64,000 nucleotides of DNA from Goodfellowiella coeruleoviolacea (GTDB lineage Bacteria > Actinomycetota > Actinomycetes > Mycobacteriales > Pseudonocardiaceae): contig NZ_JAMTCK010000007.1 of the NCBI RefSeq assembly GCF_024171785.1, forward strand, positions 62,001 through 126,000. Direction: 5' to 3'. Below the pieces are notes generated by a model. The model was not told the DNA's origin. It saw only the letters and a program-made list of their open reading frames with translations, and made no database searches. Position numbers and translations under genes: made by a program. Below, in pieces: positions 37,408 through 45,312 of the stretch. The stretch's first letter is position 1; each line of letters opens with the position of its first letter.

Positions 37408-38528
37408 CCCTCCCGCACCGGCGCGTCCGGTGCTGTCGTGCCCGGTGCTGTCGTGTCCGGTGCTGGTGGGCCGGCGTCGGACAGCAGCACGGGTGGCTGG
37501 GGCAGGCCGAAACCCCGAGGGGACACCAGCGGCAGCCGGTCGGGGCGGGTCCAGAACGCCGGCGCGGGCACCTGCACCACCAGCGCCTCGTCACCCGGGC
37601 GCACCCGGTCGCACGGGATCGGCGTCAGCGTGCGGGCGTCGAGCAGGGCGAGCACGTCCGGTGTCGTCCCGACCAGCGCGCCGTCGACCAGGGCCAGCAG
37701 GTACTCGGTGCCCATCACCAGGCGCACCACCGCGCCGCCGCCGCGGTCCACGACGGACGCGCTGCCCGGACCGGACGCGCTCGCATGGCACACCTCCACC
37801 ACCGGGCCCTGGCCGAGCACCCGGCCGCCGATCGCGGCGGCCACGGCCGCGGCGCCGGCCGACTCGGGCAGGGCCAGCACGGCGGCGCCCAGCCGGACGG
37901 CCGCGCCCACCGAACCCACCACCGCGCAGTCAGCCAGCTGACCGGCCGGGACCGGCGCCAGCACCAGCACCGCCCAGCCGCCGGTGGTGGCCAGGTAGCC
38001 GCGGGCGGTCCGCTCCACCTCGGCCGGGCTGGCGCCATCCACCAGCACCACCCGCCCGCCCGGCTCGACCAGCGCGCACGGGCACACCCGGCGGCCGGCC
38101 GCCACCAGGCTGAACTGGTCCAGCCGGGGCAGGCCGCGACCGCAGAGGTCGGCGTCGACCACGGGCAGGCCCAGGGTGGCGCCGGCCACCAGGGCGCTGA
38201 TCCCGTTGAGCCCGCCGACCTCGATGGACATCAGCGCGGCCGGGGCGGCGCGCTGCCCGGTCCACCGCCCGATCGCCTCGACACCCAGCTCGAACTCGCC
38301 GCCGCCGGGCAGCTTCTCGGTGAACACCGCGGTCGCGCCGACCACCCCGAGCGGCACCACCAGCGCGTCGGCCGGCAGGTCGGCCACGGCCGGCACGGGC
38401 ACCCCGTCGGTGGCGGCGAGCAGGCCGCGCAGCAGCACCGACCCGGTCCGGGTGTCCCCGCCGCCGCCCGAGCCGAGCAGGGCCACCCCGCGTTCCAGTG
38501 CGGGGACCTGGTCGGTGCGGATGCGCAT
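37404..38528 (-). CDS. DUF917 (S-methyl-thiohydantoin desulfurase-like) protein, divergent copy
   Basis: Predicted 374 residues. The family motifs are recognisable but altered. LLGSGGGGDTRTG replaces LLGTGGGGDPHVG of its neighbours, EVGGLNG replaces ECGGIN/EAGGVN, and VVDADLCGRGLPRLDQF replaces DADGMGRAFPE. The C-terminal domain is present. DUF917 proteins typically accompany HyuA-type hydantoinases; one member acts on S-methyl-thiohydantoin, as I recall. The substitutions at the three most conserved loops suggest a changed substrate or a structural role. ATG at 38528 has a weak AGG site and lies 44 nt after a 15-bp tandem repeat. Confidence 0.85.
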   Translation of the reverse strand: MRIRTDQVPALERGVALLGSGGGGDTRTGSVLLRGLLAATDGVPVPAVADLPADALVVPLGVVGATAVFTEKLPGGGEFELGVEAIGRWTGQRAAPAALMSIEVGGLNGISALVAGATLGLPVVDADLCGRGLPRLDQFSLVAAGRRVCPCALVEPGGRVVLVDGASPAEVERTARGYLATTGGWAVLVLAPVPAGQLADCAVVGSVGAAVRLGAAVLALPESAGAAAVAAAIGGRVLGQGPVVEVCHASASGPGSASVVDRGGGAVVRLVMGTEYLLALVDGALVGTTPDVLALLDARTLTPIPCDRVRPGDEALVVQVPAPAFWTRPDRLPLVSPRGFGLPQPPVLLSDAGPPAPDTTAPGTTAPDAPVREG

Positions 38529-38571
38529 GCGCCTCAGCGTGCCACCCGCGCCGCACGCGCACCGGCCCGGG

Positions 38572-38616
38572 CGCGGCAGGGCGAGGCGCGGCAGGGCGAG
38601 GTGCGGCAGGGCGGGG
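38572..38616. repeat. 15-bp tandem repeat inside the DUF917 operon
   Basis: Three units of CGCGGCAGGGCGAGG (38572, 38587, 38602; third with two changes) in the 104-nt gap between the second and third DUF917 genes, the only sizeable gap within the DUF917-PucR block. Confidence 0.8.
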
Positions 38617-38632
38617 TGCGGGCGAGCGGTGG

Positions 38633-39736
38633 TCAGGCCGGAACCAGTTCCTCCACCGGGCGGAACGCGTAGGGCAGGCCGAAGGCGGCCGGGCCGAACG
38701 TGGCCAGCGCCTGCGGGCTGCGCATCAGCTCCGGGGTGGAGATGCCCACCACGGTCACCCGCTGGCCGTAGCGCAGCGACTCGGTGGTGATCGGCTCGGC
38801 CTGCTCCGCGTCGAGCACGCACACCAGGTCCGGCACCACGCACCGCACCTCGCCGTCCACCAGCGCCACCAGGTGCTCGTTCTGGAACACCAGCTCCAGC
38901 TGCCCGGTGGCGCCGCCCATCGCGGCGACGCGCGCCCGGCCCCGGGCGAACCCGGCCTCGGTGCGCCGCTCCACGTCCACCACCTTGCCGCGGAACAGCA
39001 CCCGCAGGTGGCCGTAGAGCGTGTCGGCCAGCACCTCGGCCAGCCGCGCCACCGGGTCGGTGTTGGCCTGCCTGGCCTCGCGGATGGCCCGGCCAACCGA
39101 CAGCGCCAGGCTCAGCGTGCGCGGGATGGCGGTGCGCCGCACGTCCGCGCCGCTCATCGCGTACTCGGCGATGTGCGCGACCCCGCCCAGCCGCACGGTC
39201 ACGCCGCGCGCCAGCCACTCCATCCGGGCGTTGTCCGCGCGGGTGTCGATCACCACGGTCTCACCGCCCTCCCCGGCGATGGCCATGGGCGAGCCCGGCA
39301 CCCCGTACACCGAGAAGGTCTCCATCTGCAGTTCCGGAAAGGCCCGGCCCATGCCGTCCGCGTCCACCACGGGCAGCCCGGTCAACGCCCCGACCAGCAG
39401 CGGGATCATCGAGTTGATGCCGCCGCACTCGATGGGCATGGTCGCGTCCGCGGTCCGGTCCAGGTGGTACTCCAGGGCGCGCAGCGCGGCCACCGGCTCG
39501 GTGCCGGCGGGCAGCTTCTCGAACACCACGGTCGGCGCGCCCATCTGCGCGGTCGGGATGACCAGGGCGTCGTCCGCGACCTCGGTCGGGTCCAGCACCA
39601 GCACCGGGCCGTGCTCGCGGATGGCCTGCCGGACCAGCAGCTGCCCCACGTGCGGGTCACCGCCGCCGCCGGTGCCCAGCAGGGCCGCGCCCCGGGCCAG
39701 GTCGGCCAGGTGTTCCTCGGTCAGGGTCCAACTCAC
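38633..39736 (-). CDS. DUF917 (S-methyl-thiohydantoin desulfurase-like) protein, copy 2
   Basis: Predicted 367 residues. Canonical motifs: GTGGGGDPHVGQ at the N-terminus, QMGAPTVVFEKLP, ECGGINSMIPLLVGALTGLPVVDADGMGRAFPELQ and, in the C-terminal domain, FARGRARV, FQNEHLVALVDG and VPDLVCVLDAEQAEPITTESLRYGQRV. GTG at 39736 overlaps the stop of copy 1 by four bases and follows GGAGGTG by 6 nt. Probably works with HyuA on a ring amide; whether the copies form a hetero-oligomer is unknown. Confidence 0.88.
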   Translation of the reverse strand: MSWTLTEEHLADLARGAALLGTGGGGDPHVGQLLVRQAIREHGPVLVLDPTEVADDALVIPTAQMGAPTVVFEKLPAGTEPVAALRALEYHLDRTADATMPIECGGINSMIPLLVGALTGLPVVDADGMGRAFPELQMETFSVYGVPGSPMAIAGEGGETVVIDTRADNARMEWLARGVTVRLGGVAHIAEYAMSGADVRRTAIPRTLSLALSVGRAIREARQANTDPVARLAEVLADTLYGHLRVLFRGKVVDVERRTEAGFARGRARVAAMGGATGQLELVFQNEHLVALVDGEVRCVVPDLVCVLDAEQAEPITTESLRYGQRVTVVGISTPELMRSPQALATFGPAAFGLPYAFRPVEELVPA

Positions 39737-40839
39737 GCCGACACCTCCGGGGCGGGGCAGCGAACGGGATCGATGTCGTAGCCGAAGTAGCGCGGCCCGG
39801 CCAGGGCCAATCCGCCCGCGCTGTGCCAACGCGGGTCCGCGGGCGCGGCGATCACCGTGACCCGGTGGCCGAACCGCAGCGACTCGGTGGTGACCGCCTC
39901 GCCGGACTCGCTGTCCAGCGTGCAGATCAGGTCGGGCACGGAGGCCAGCACCTCGGCCCGCTCGCCGTCCCCGGCCACGCGCTCGGCCACCAGGTGCTCG
40001 TTCTGGAACCGGATCAGCAGGCGCGCGCCGCTGTCCCCGCCCAGCCCCTCCAGGGTGGCCTCGCCTCGGGCGAAGCCCTTGCTGGTGCGGCGCAGCACGT
40101 CCACCACCTTGCCGGTGAACAGCCGGCGGCCACCCAGCCGGGCCACGGCCGCGGCCACCGGGTCCTGGTGGCGCTCGCGGGCCTGGCCGACCAGCCGGCC
40201 CAGCTCGGCGCACAGGCTCAGGGTGTCCGGCACCAGCGCCTGCCTGGCCTGCGCACCGGTCATGGCGAACGCGCTGGTCATGGTCGAGCAGCCCATCTCG
40301 ACCGTGGCGGTGCGCACCAGCCGCTCGGCCCAGTGGTTGTCCACGGCGTCCACCACCAGGCGGTTGCCCTTCTCGTCGGCCACCGACATGGGCGTCGCCC
40401 TGATGTCGTAGAGGGTGGGCAGCACCATCTGGATCTCCGGGAACGCCCGGCCCATGCCGTCGGCGTCCACCAGGGGCAGGCCCAGCTGGGCGGCGGCCAC
40501 CACCGGGATCAGCGAGTTCACCCCACCGGCCTCGGCGCACGCGATGTGGGTGACCGGCCGGCCCCGGTACTCGGCCAGGGTGGCCACGGACAGCCCGACC
40601 TGCTCGATCGACGGCAGCTTCTCCACCATCACGGTGGGCGCGCCCACCATGGCCACGGTGAGCACCTGGGCGTCGTCGGGCAGTTCGGCCAGCGGGGTCA
40701 GCCGCACCGGGCCGTGCTCGCGCAGCGCGGCCGAGGCGAGCAGCCGGCCGATGTGCGGGTCGCCACCGCCCCCGGTGCCCAGGATCGCCGCGCCCCTGGC
40801 GATGTCGACCAGGTCGTCGCCGGTGATGGACCGTGTCAT
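39733..40839 (-). CDS. DUF917 (S-methyl-thiohydantoin desulfurase-like) protein, copy 1
   Basis: Predicted 368 residues with the same motif series as copy 2: GTGGGGDPHIGR, MVGAPTVMVEKLP, EAGGVNSLIPVVAAAQLGLPLVDADGMGRAFPEIQM, FARGEATLEGLGG, FQNEHLVAERV and VPDLICTLDSESGEAVTTESLRFGHRV. ATG at 40839 follows GGGGGAC by about 7 nt and lies 13 nt after the HyuA stop. Clearly co-transcribed with HyuA and copy 2. Similarity to copy 2 runs the full length, so the copies arose by tandem duplication. Confidence 0.88.
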   Translation of the reverse strand: MTRSITGDDLVDIARGAAILGTGGGGDPHIGRLLASAALREHGPVRLTPLAELPDDAQVLTVAMVGAPTVMVEKLPSIEQVGLSVATLAEYRGRPVTHIACAEAGGVNSLIPVVAAAQLGLPLVDADGMGRAFPEIQMVLPTLYDIRATPMSVADEKGNRLVVDAVDNHWAERLVRTATVEMGCSTMTSAFAMTGAQARQALVPDTLSLCAELGRLVGQARERHQDPVAAAVARLGGRRLFTGKVVDVLRRTSKGFARGEATLEGLGGDSGARLLIRFQNEHLVAERVAGDGERAEVLASVPDLICTLDSESGEAVTTESLRFGHRVTVIAAPADPRWHSAGGLALAGPRYFGYDIDPVRCPAPEVSA

Positions 40840-40852
40840 GTGCTCGTCCCCC

Positions 40853-42403
40853 TCAGTCCTCGACCTTGAGGTCGCCCACGGCCTTGACCCGCACCCGGGT
40901 GGCGTTGCCCGGCAGGTAGGGGATGGGCACCTCGTCGAAGTCCACGATCGTCACGCTGCCCGGCGTGGCCCCGGCCGCCACGGCCCGGTCCACCGCCTCC
41001 TGCCTGGCCTCGTCCAGCACGGCCTCGCGCCGGCCCGGCTCCACCGCGAACACCCGGTCCACCTCGCCGCCGACCTGCGCGATGGCCGCGCCGATCGCGT
41101 TGGCCACCGCGTAGTGCTCCGGCCGGTGCACCCGGCCGCCGTCGGCCAGCTCGTCGGGCAGCAGGATGGAGCCGCCGCCCACGGCCACCACCGGCAGCGG
41201 CTCCGCCGAGGTGCGCATCCGCTCCACCACGTCGGCCACGTCCGCGGCGATCCGGTCCAGTGCCGCGCGCACCAGGCCGCGGTCCAGGTGGGCGACCAGG
41301 CCCGGGTCGCCGACCTCGGCGGCGCCCGCGGCCACCGCGATGTCGGTGGCGGTGAGCGTGTCCCCGCCGAACACCAGCGCCCGGCTGGTCAGCTCGTAGC
41401 CGACCGAGTCCGGCCCCACGGTCACCGCGTCGGCCTGCCCGCGCACCAGGCTGCCGCCGCCGATGCCGATGCTGAGCACGTCGGGCATGCGGAAGTTGGT
41501 GCGCACCCCGGCCACGCTCACCTCGGTGGTGGCCTCGCGCGGGAAACCCCGTTGCAGCACACCGACATCGCTGGTGGTGCCGCCCACGTCGACCACGGCG
41601 CAGGTGTCCACACCGGACAGCACGGTGGCGCCGCGCATGGAGTTGGTCGGCCCGGAGGCGAAGGTGGCCACCGGGTAGCGCCGGGCGAAGTCCACGTCCA
41701 TCAGCGTGCCGTCGTTCTGCGACAGGTACAGCGGCGCGGTGATGCCGGCGCCGGCCACCGACGCGGCCAGGCCGTCCACGATGTGCGCGGCCAGCTCGCG
41801 CAGGGCCGCGTTGATCACGGTCGCGTTCTCCCGCTCCAGCAGGCCGATCCGGCCGATCTCGTGCGACAGCGACAGCGCGACCCCGGGCAGCTCGGCGGCG
41901 AGCAGCTCGGCGGCCCGCGCCTCGAACTCGGCGTTGACCGGGGAGAACACCGAGGTGATCGCCACGCTGCGGACCCCGTGCGCGGCCATGTCCGCCGCGG
42001 CGGCGCGCAGTTCGGCCTCGTCCAGTTCGGCGATGTGCCTGCCGTCGAACTCGTGCCCGCCGTGGCACAGGTAGCTGCGCCCGTTGATCGCGCCGACCAG
42101 GTGCTCCGGCCAGTCCACCATGGGCGGCAGCGACGCGGTGGCCGGCAGGCCCAGGCGCACCGCCGCGGTCGGCGCCAGCCGGCGCGCCTCGATCAGCGCG
42201 TTGATGAAGTGGGTGGTGCCGATCATCACCGCGTGCACCTGGCCGGGGTCGAAGGCCCGCTGCCGCTGCAGACCGTCCAGAGCGGACACGATGCCGGAGG
42301 TGACGTCCGCCGTCGTGCTGGTCTTGACGGCGGCCAGGACGGTGCGTCCCCGCATGAGGACCGCGTCGGTGTTGGTGCCGCCGACGTCGATGCCGATGTG
42401 CAC
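40853..42403 (-). CDS. hyuA: HyuA-type hydantoinase/oxoprolinase family protein
   Basis: Predicted 516 residues. Actin-like ATPase fold with two phosphate-binding loops (GIDVGGTNTDAVLM at the start, VVDVGGTTSDVGVL at about 270) and a Gly-rich loop (IGIGGGSLVRG). Members open hydantoin or oxoproline rings using ATP; most pair with HyuB, but no HyuB is present here and DUF917 proteins take its place. The end (IVDFDEVPIPYLPGNATRVRVKAVGDL) is typical of the DUF917-associated subgroup. GTG at 42403 follows GAGGAGT by 6 nt. Cytosolic. Downstream of the NCS1 permease that probably supplies the substrate. Confidence 0.9.
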   Translation of the reverse strand: MHIGIDVGGTNTDAVLMRGRTVLAAVKTSTTADVTSGIVSALDGLQRQRAFDPGQVHAVMIGTTHFINALIEARRLAPTAAVRLGLPATASLPPMVDWPEHLVGAINGRSYLCHGGHEFDGRHIAELDEAELRAAAADMAAHGVRSVAITSVFSPVNAEFEARAAELLAAELPGVALSLSHEIGRIGLLERENATVINAALRELAAHIVDGLAASVAGAGITAPLYLSQNDGTLMDVDFARRYPVATFASGPTNSMRGATVLSGVDTCAVVDVGGTTSDVGVLQRGFPREATTEVSVAGVRTNFRMPDVLSIGIGGGSLVRGQADAVTVGPDSVGYELTSRALVFGGDTLTATDIAVAAGAAEVGDPGLVAHLDRGLVRAALDRIAADVADVVERMRTSAEPLPVVAVGGGSILLPDELADGGRVHRPEHYAVANAIGAAIAQVGGEVDRVFAVEPGRREAVLDEARQEAVDRAVAAGATPGSVTIVDFDEVPIPYLPGNATRVRVKAVGDLKVED

Positions 42404-42467
42404 GAAGACTCCTCGCTGTTTGCCTTGTGGTGCTTGGTGGGACTGCCGCTCGGTGGCGTGCTCGGGT

Positions 42468-42504
42468 GTTGCCGGCGGCCGGGGGGCAACCGGCCGCCGG
42501 CAAC
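42468..42504 (-). terminator. Strong hairpin directly after the permease gene
   Basis: Perfect 15-bp arms, GTTGCCGGCGGCCGG (42468-42482) and complement (42490-42504), 7-nt loop. On the minus strand it begins 2 nt past the permease stop and ends 64 nt before the HyuA start. It could be a partial terminator that lowers expression of the enzymes relative to the permease, or an mRNA-stabilising end. Confidence 0.7.
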
Positions 42505-42506
42505 GG

Positions 42507-43856
42507 TCAGTGGGCCGCGGCCGGCGCGCTGACCGACGTCCGGTCGGGGCCCTCGGTCGGGCTGGTCCCCACGCCGCGCACCAGGCCCAGCTTGCCCGCC
42601 ACCAGGTACAGCACGAACGCGACGACCAGCGAGTTGATGCTGCCCAGTCCGATGTGGACGAACCGGCCGACCAGCGCGGCGAGCACCCACACCACCAGCG
42701 TGGCCGGCACCCAGGTGGGCGCGCTGGCCGGCAGCGCGCCGCTGCTCCTGCCGCGCTCCAGCTCGCCGCGCCACCGGCGGACCAGGAAGTACTCGGCCAC
42801 CAGCACGCCCACGATCGGCGGGAACGCCACGCCCAGCAGGGTGAGGAAGTCGGTGAAGCTGTCCAGGATGCCCGCCGCGGCCAGCACGCTGCCGGCCACG
42901 CCCAGCACGGCGGTGACCACGCCCCGGTTGACCTGGCGGCCGAACACCGTGCCCACGAAGTTGACCACGCCCAGACCGGCCGAGTACAGGTTCCAGTCGT
43001 TGATCTTGAGCGTGCCCAGCACGATCACCAGGGTGCCGACCCAGCCCACCGACGAGGTGACGATCGTGGTGACGCTGGCCGAGCCGATCGCGTGCGCGAG
43101 CAGCACCCCGGCCAGCCCGATCACGTACTCGCCCAGGGTGACGCCCACCAGGGTCTGCTTGACCACGTCGGCGGTGCTCCGGTTGAACCGGGTCATGTCC
43201 GGGCTGATCACCGCGCCCACGATGAACCCGCCGGCCACCAGGGTGGTGCCCTGCACCAGGCTCAGCTGCGGGCCCGGCGCGGCCTGGGTGGCCAGCTCGC
43301 CGAGGTCGTGCTTGGTCAGCTCCGCCGTGACCGACCAGGCGACCAGCGCCAGGAACGCCGGCACGGTCAGGTAGGCCGTCCACGCCATCGAGTGGAACCC
43401 GCGCACCACGATCGCGGTCACCAGCAGGCCGAACACCAGTGCCCAGCCCCACTCGGGCAGCCCGCCGACCAGGGCGACCAGCCCCTGCGCGGACACCGCC
43501 GACTGGATGCCGAACCAGCCGATCAGGCTGATCCCGATGACCAGGCCGATCAGCGCCGACCCGGCCCGGCCGAACCCGGTCCAGCGGGCCAGCATGGACG
43601 TGGACAGCCCCTCCCGGACGCCGATCACGCCCAGGAAGATCGCCACCACCTCCAGGATGACCGAGCCGAGGGTGAGGGCCAGCAGCGCGCCGCCGAAGCT
43701 CATGCCGAACCCGAGCGTGGCGCCGAGCAGGAACTGGCTGAGCGCGGAGATCTGGCCGAACCGCTGCACCGCGATCGACCACCACGAGTACCGGGCTGCC
43801 GAGGGCACCCGGGCAAGCGCGTAGTCGTCAACACCAACGGTGTCCGATGCACCCAT
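42507..43856 (-). CDS. NCS1-family purine/cytosine permease (CodB-like)
   Basis: Predicted 449 residues, about 12 membrane helices. The N-terminal cytosolic stretch (DDYALARVPSAARYSWWSIAVQRFGQISALSQFLLGATLGFGMSF) and SPDMTRFNRSTADV in the sixth loop are typical of NCS1 symporters for nucleobases, hydantoins and allantoin. ATG at 43856 follows GGGAGG by 5-6 nt. First gene of the leftward hydantoinase/DUF917/PucR operon, so hydantoin-like or purine-derived rings are the likely substrates. The 398-nt gap upstream (43857-44254) carries the second copy of the dispersed repeat. Confidence 0.9.
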   Translation of the reverse strand: MGASDTVGVDDYALARVPSAARYSWWSIAVQRFGQISALSQFLLGATLGFGMSFGGALLALTLGSVILEVVAIFLGVIGVREGLSTSMLARWTGFGRAGSALIGLVIGISLIGWFGIQSAVSAQGLVALVGGLPEWGWALVFGLLVTAIVVRGFHSMAWTAYLTVPAFLALVAWSVTAELTKHDLGELATQAAPGPQLSLVQGTTLVAGGFIVGAVISPDMTRFNRSTADVVKQTLVGVTLGEYVIGLAGVLLAHAIGSASVTTIVTSSVGWVGTLVIVLGTLKINDWNLYSAGLGVVNFVGTVFGRQVNRGVVTAVLGVAGSVLAAAGILDSFTDFLTLLGVAFPPIVGVLVAEYFLVRRWRGELERGRSSGALPASAPTWVPATLVVWVLAALVGRFVHIGLGSINSLVVAFVLYLVAGKLGLVRGVGTSPTEGPDRTSVSAPAAAH

Positions 43857-43988
43857 GGGGCCTCCCTGAGCAGCGCTTTCGATGCCTGCCGCGTTGTTGA
43901 CCGGCAACGGTAGGCCGCCCCGCCCTGACCCGTCACTGGGCAGGACGCCCACCCGGGCGCCTCCCACTGGTCACCTCGCACACCCCAC

Positions 43989-44049
43989 CGCGAGTTGACT
44001 TTGCAAACCTCGCGAGTCGCACGTTCAGGCAGGGCCGTTCGGGTGACGC
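43989..44049 (+). repeat. Dispersed intergenic repeat, copy 2
   Basis: Aligns without gaps to 11574-11634 at 51 of 61 positions, same orientation. It starts 132 nt upstream of the NCS1 permease start, between that gene and the divergent gene at 44255. The doubled CGCGAGT and the GCAAAC, GCAGGGCCGT and GGGTGACGC blocks are conserved; the ten differences are concentrated in the middle, between the second CGCGAGT and GCAGGGCC. Confidence 0.8.
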
Positions 44050-44242
44050 CCGGGCCGGGGAAGGCGGGGGAGGTACCGGACGGGGGAGCCGGCGAACCGG
44101 GGCGGGGCGACGGGGTGGTCGCGCCGCCGATCCCCGGGTGGCGGCGAGCCGGAGGAGCAACCGGAACGAATGGGACGAACGTCACCCGGACTCGGTACGT
44201 AGTCTCACTACTCCCGGGCGCGTGCGGACCGCGGGCCGGTGC

Positions 44243-44248
44243 TAGCGT
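44243..44248 (+). promoter_or_regulatory. Leaderless -10 box (TAGCGT)
   Basis: TAGCGT ends 6 nt before the GTG at 44255, so the transcript would begin at or next to the start codon. A GTAGTctcACTAC inverted repeat (44199-44211) lies just upstream and could be an operator. Confidence 0.45.
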
Positions 44249-44254
44249 CGAGGG

Positions 44255-44722
44255 GTGCGTGGCGACGTGTTCACCCCCAGGCGAGTGCTGCTGGTTCTGG
44301 GGTGCGCGTTGGTGTTCGTGGTCTGCTGTGGCCTGGCCACCTGGCAGTGGCAGCGCTTCACATCGGCCAGCGGGACCATCCAGAACTTCGGCTACGTCCT
44401 GCTGTGGCCGCTGTTCGGGGTGTTCCCGACCTTCATGTGGTGGCGGATGGCCCGGCTGAACGCCCAGCACCGGGCCGCCGAGGCGGAGGCGTCCGCCACG
44501 ACGTCCGCGACCGACCCGGCCGACGCCGCCGGTGCGTCCGGTGGTGCGGAGCCGGGCGCGCGCGAGGACGTCGCCGCCGTGCCCGCACCGCGTGCGGTCG
44601 TGCCGGCCACCCGTGCCGTCGCGCACGCCCCCGACATCGAGGACGACGAGGACGAGGAGCTGGCGGCCTACAACCGCTACCTCGCCGAGCTGAACGCCAG
44701 GAGTGAACGCCGTGCCGGTTGA
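44255..44722 (+). CDS. Two-helix membrane protein with long disordered acidic tail (155 aa)
   Basis: No named family. Two membrane segments at the N-terminus (VLLVLGCALVFVVCCGLATWQW, about 11-32, and VLLWPLFGVFPTFMWWRM, about 48-65) are followed by about 90 residues rich in Ala, Pro and acidic residues (PDIEDDEDEELAAYNRYLAEL) that should lie in the cytosol. GTG at 44255 is supported by the leaderless -10 box. It overlaps the next gene by 11 nt. The pair with a DUF3817 protein is probably a conserved membrane unit; role unknown. Confidence 0.75.
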   Translation: MRGDVFTPRRVLLVLGCALVFVVCCGLATWQWQRFTSASGTIQNFGYVLLWPLFGVFPTFMWWRMARLNAQHRAAEAEASATTSATDPADAAGASGGAEPGAREDVAAVPAPRAVVPATRAVAHAPDIEDDEDEELAAYNRYLAELNARSERRAG

Positions 44723-45068
44723 GCAAACCTCCGCGCAAACGTCCCGGGTCGAGCTGGCGGCCGGAGTCGCCGGCGCGTTGAGCCGCTTCCGGATCCTGGC
44801 CTACGTGGTCGGCGTCGGCCTGCTGACCCTGGTGGCCGCCATGCTCGTCAAGTACCTGGGCGACCAGGCGGTGCTGGTGCAGGTCATCGGCCCGATCCAC
44901 GGGTTCCTCTACGCGGTGTACCTGATCCTGGCCGTGGACCTGGCCATCAAGGCCCGCTGGTCGATCAAGGGAACCATCCTGGTGCTGCTGGCCGGCACCA
45001 TCCCGTTCGTGTCGTTCTACGCCGAGCGCAAGGTCACCGACCGGGTGCGCGCCGGCGGCACCCTCTGA
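44712..45068 (+). CDS. DUF3817 integral membrane protein
   Basis: Predicted 118 residues with three to four membrane helices: RILAYVVGVGLLTLVAAMLVKYL, IGPIHGFLYAVYLILAVDLAI (the GPIHG-F-Y motif is the DUF3817 hallmark) and GTILVLLAGTIPFVSFYAERKV. Function unknown. GTG at 44712 is 9 nt past AGGAG; a GTG at 44703 has no spacing to a ribosome site. Overlaps the stop of the upstream gene and ends before a strong terminator. Confidence 0.85.
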   Translation: MPVEQTSAQTSRVELAAGVAGALSRFRILAYVVGVGLLTLVAAMLVKYLGDQAVLVQVIGPIHGFLYAVYLILAVDLAIKARWSIKGTILVLLAGTIPFVSFYAERKVTDRVRAGGTL

Positions 45069-45073
45069 ATCAG

Positions 45074-45094
45074 CACCGCACACCGCACACCGCA
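45074..45094. repeat. CACCGCA heptanucleotide, three copies
   Basis: Three perfect copies directly before the terminator arm that starts at 45095, six nt past the DUF3817 stop. Confidence 0.8.
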
Positions 45095-45140
45095 CACTGG
45101 CCGCGTTGCCCCGGCGACATCCCGGGGAACGCGGCCAGTG
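45095..45140 (+). terminator. Terminator of the DUF3817 operon
   Basis: CACTGGCCGCGTT (45095-45107) pairs with AACGCGGCCAGTG (45128-45140); the stem continues with CCCCG/CGGGG past one bulged G. About 18 bp in all. It separates the DUF3817 operon from gcvT. I found no glycine riboswitch in the rest of the gap. Confidence 0.85.
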
Positions 45141-45312
45141 GTGTGAACGGGGCCTGCCGCCCGCCGGCCGCGGCCCGTCGCCCGGATTCCCCGACGCCGG
45201 GCGGTGGCGCGTTCCGGGTCACACCCCGGACCTGGGCGGGCTTTGTCGCGGCGGTTCGGGCCAGGTGTTTTGATGCCACCAGATAAGCAGGAGCGAGAGG
45301 AACAGGCCCAGC

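Noticed and set aside
45141-45312. Possible glycine riboswitch before gcvT
   Set aside because: I could not find the paired glycine-aptamer cores; the only structure in the gap is the terminator of the upstream operon.
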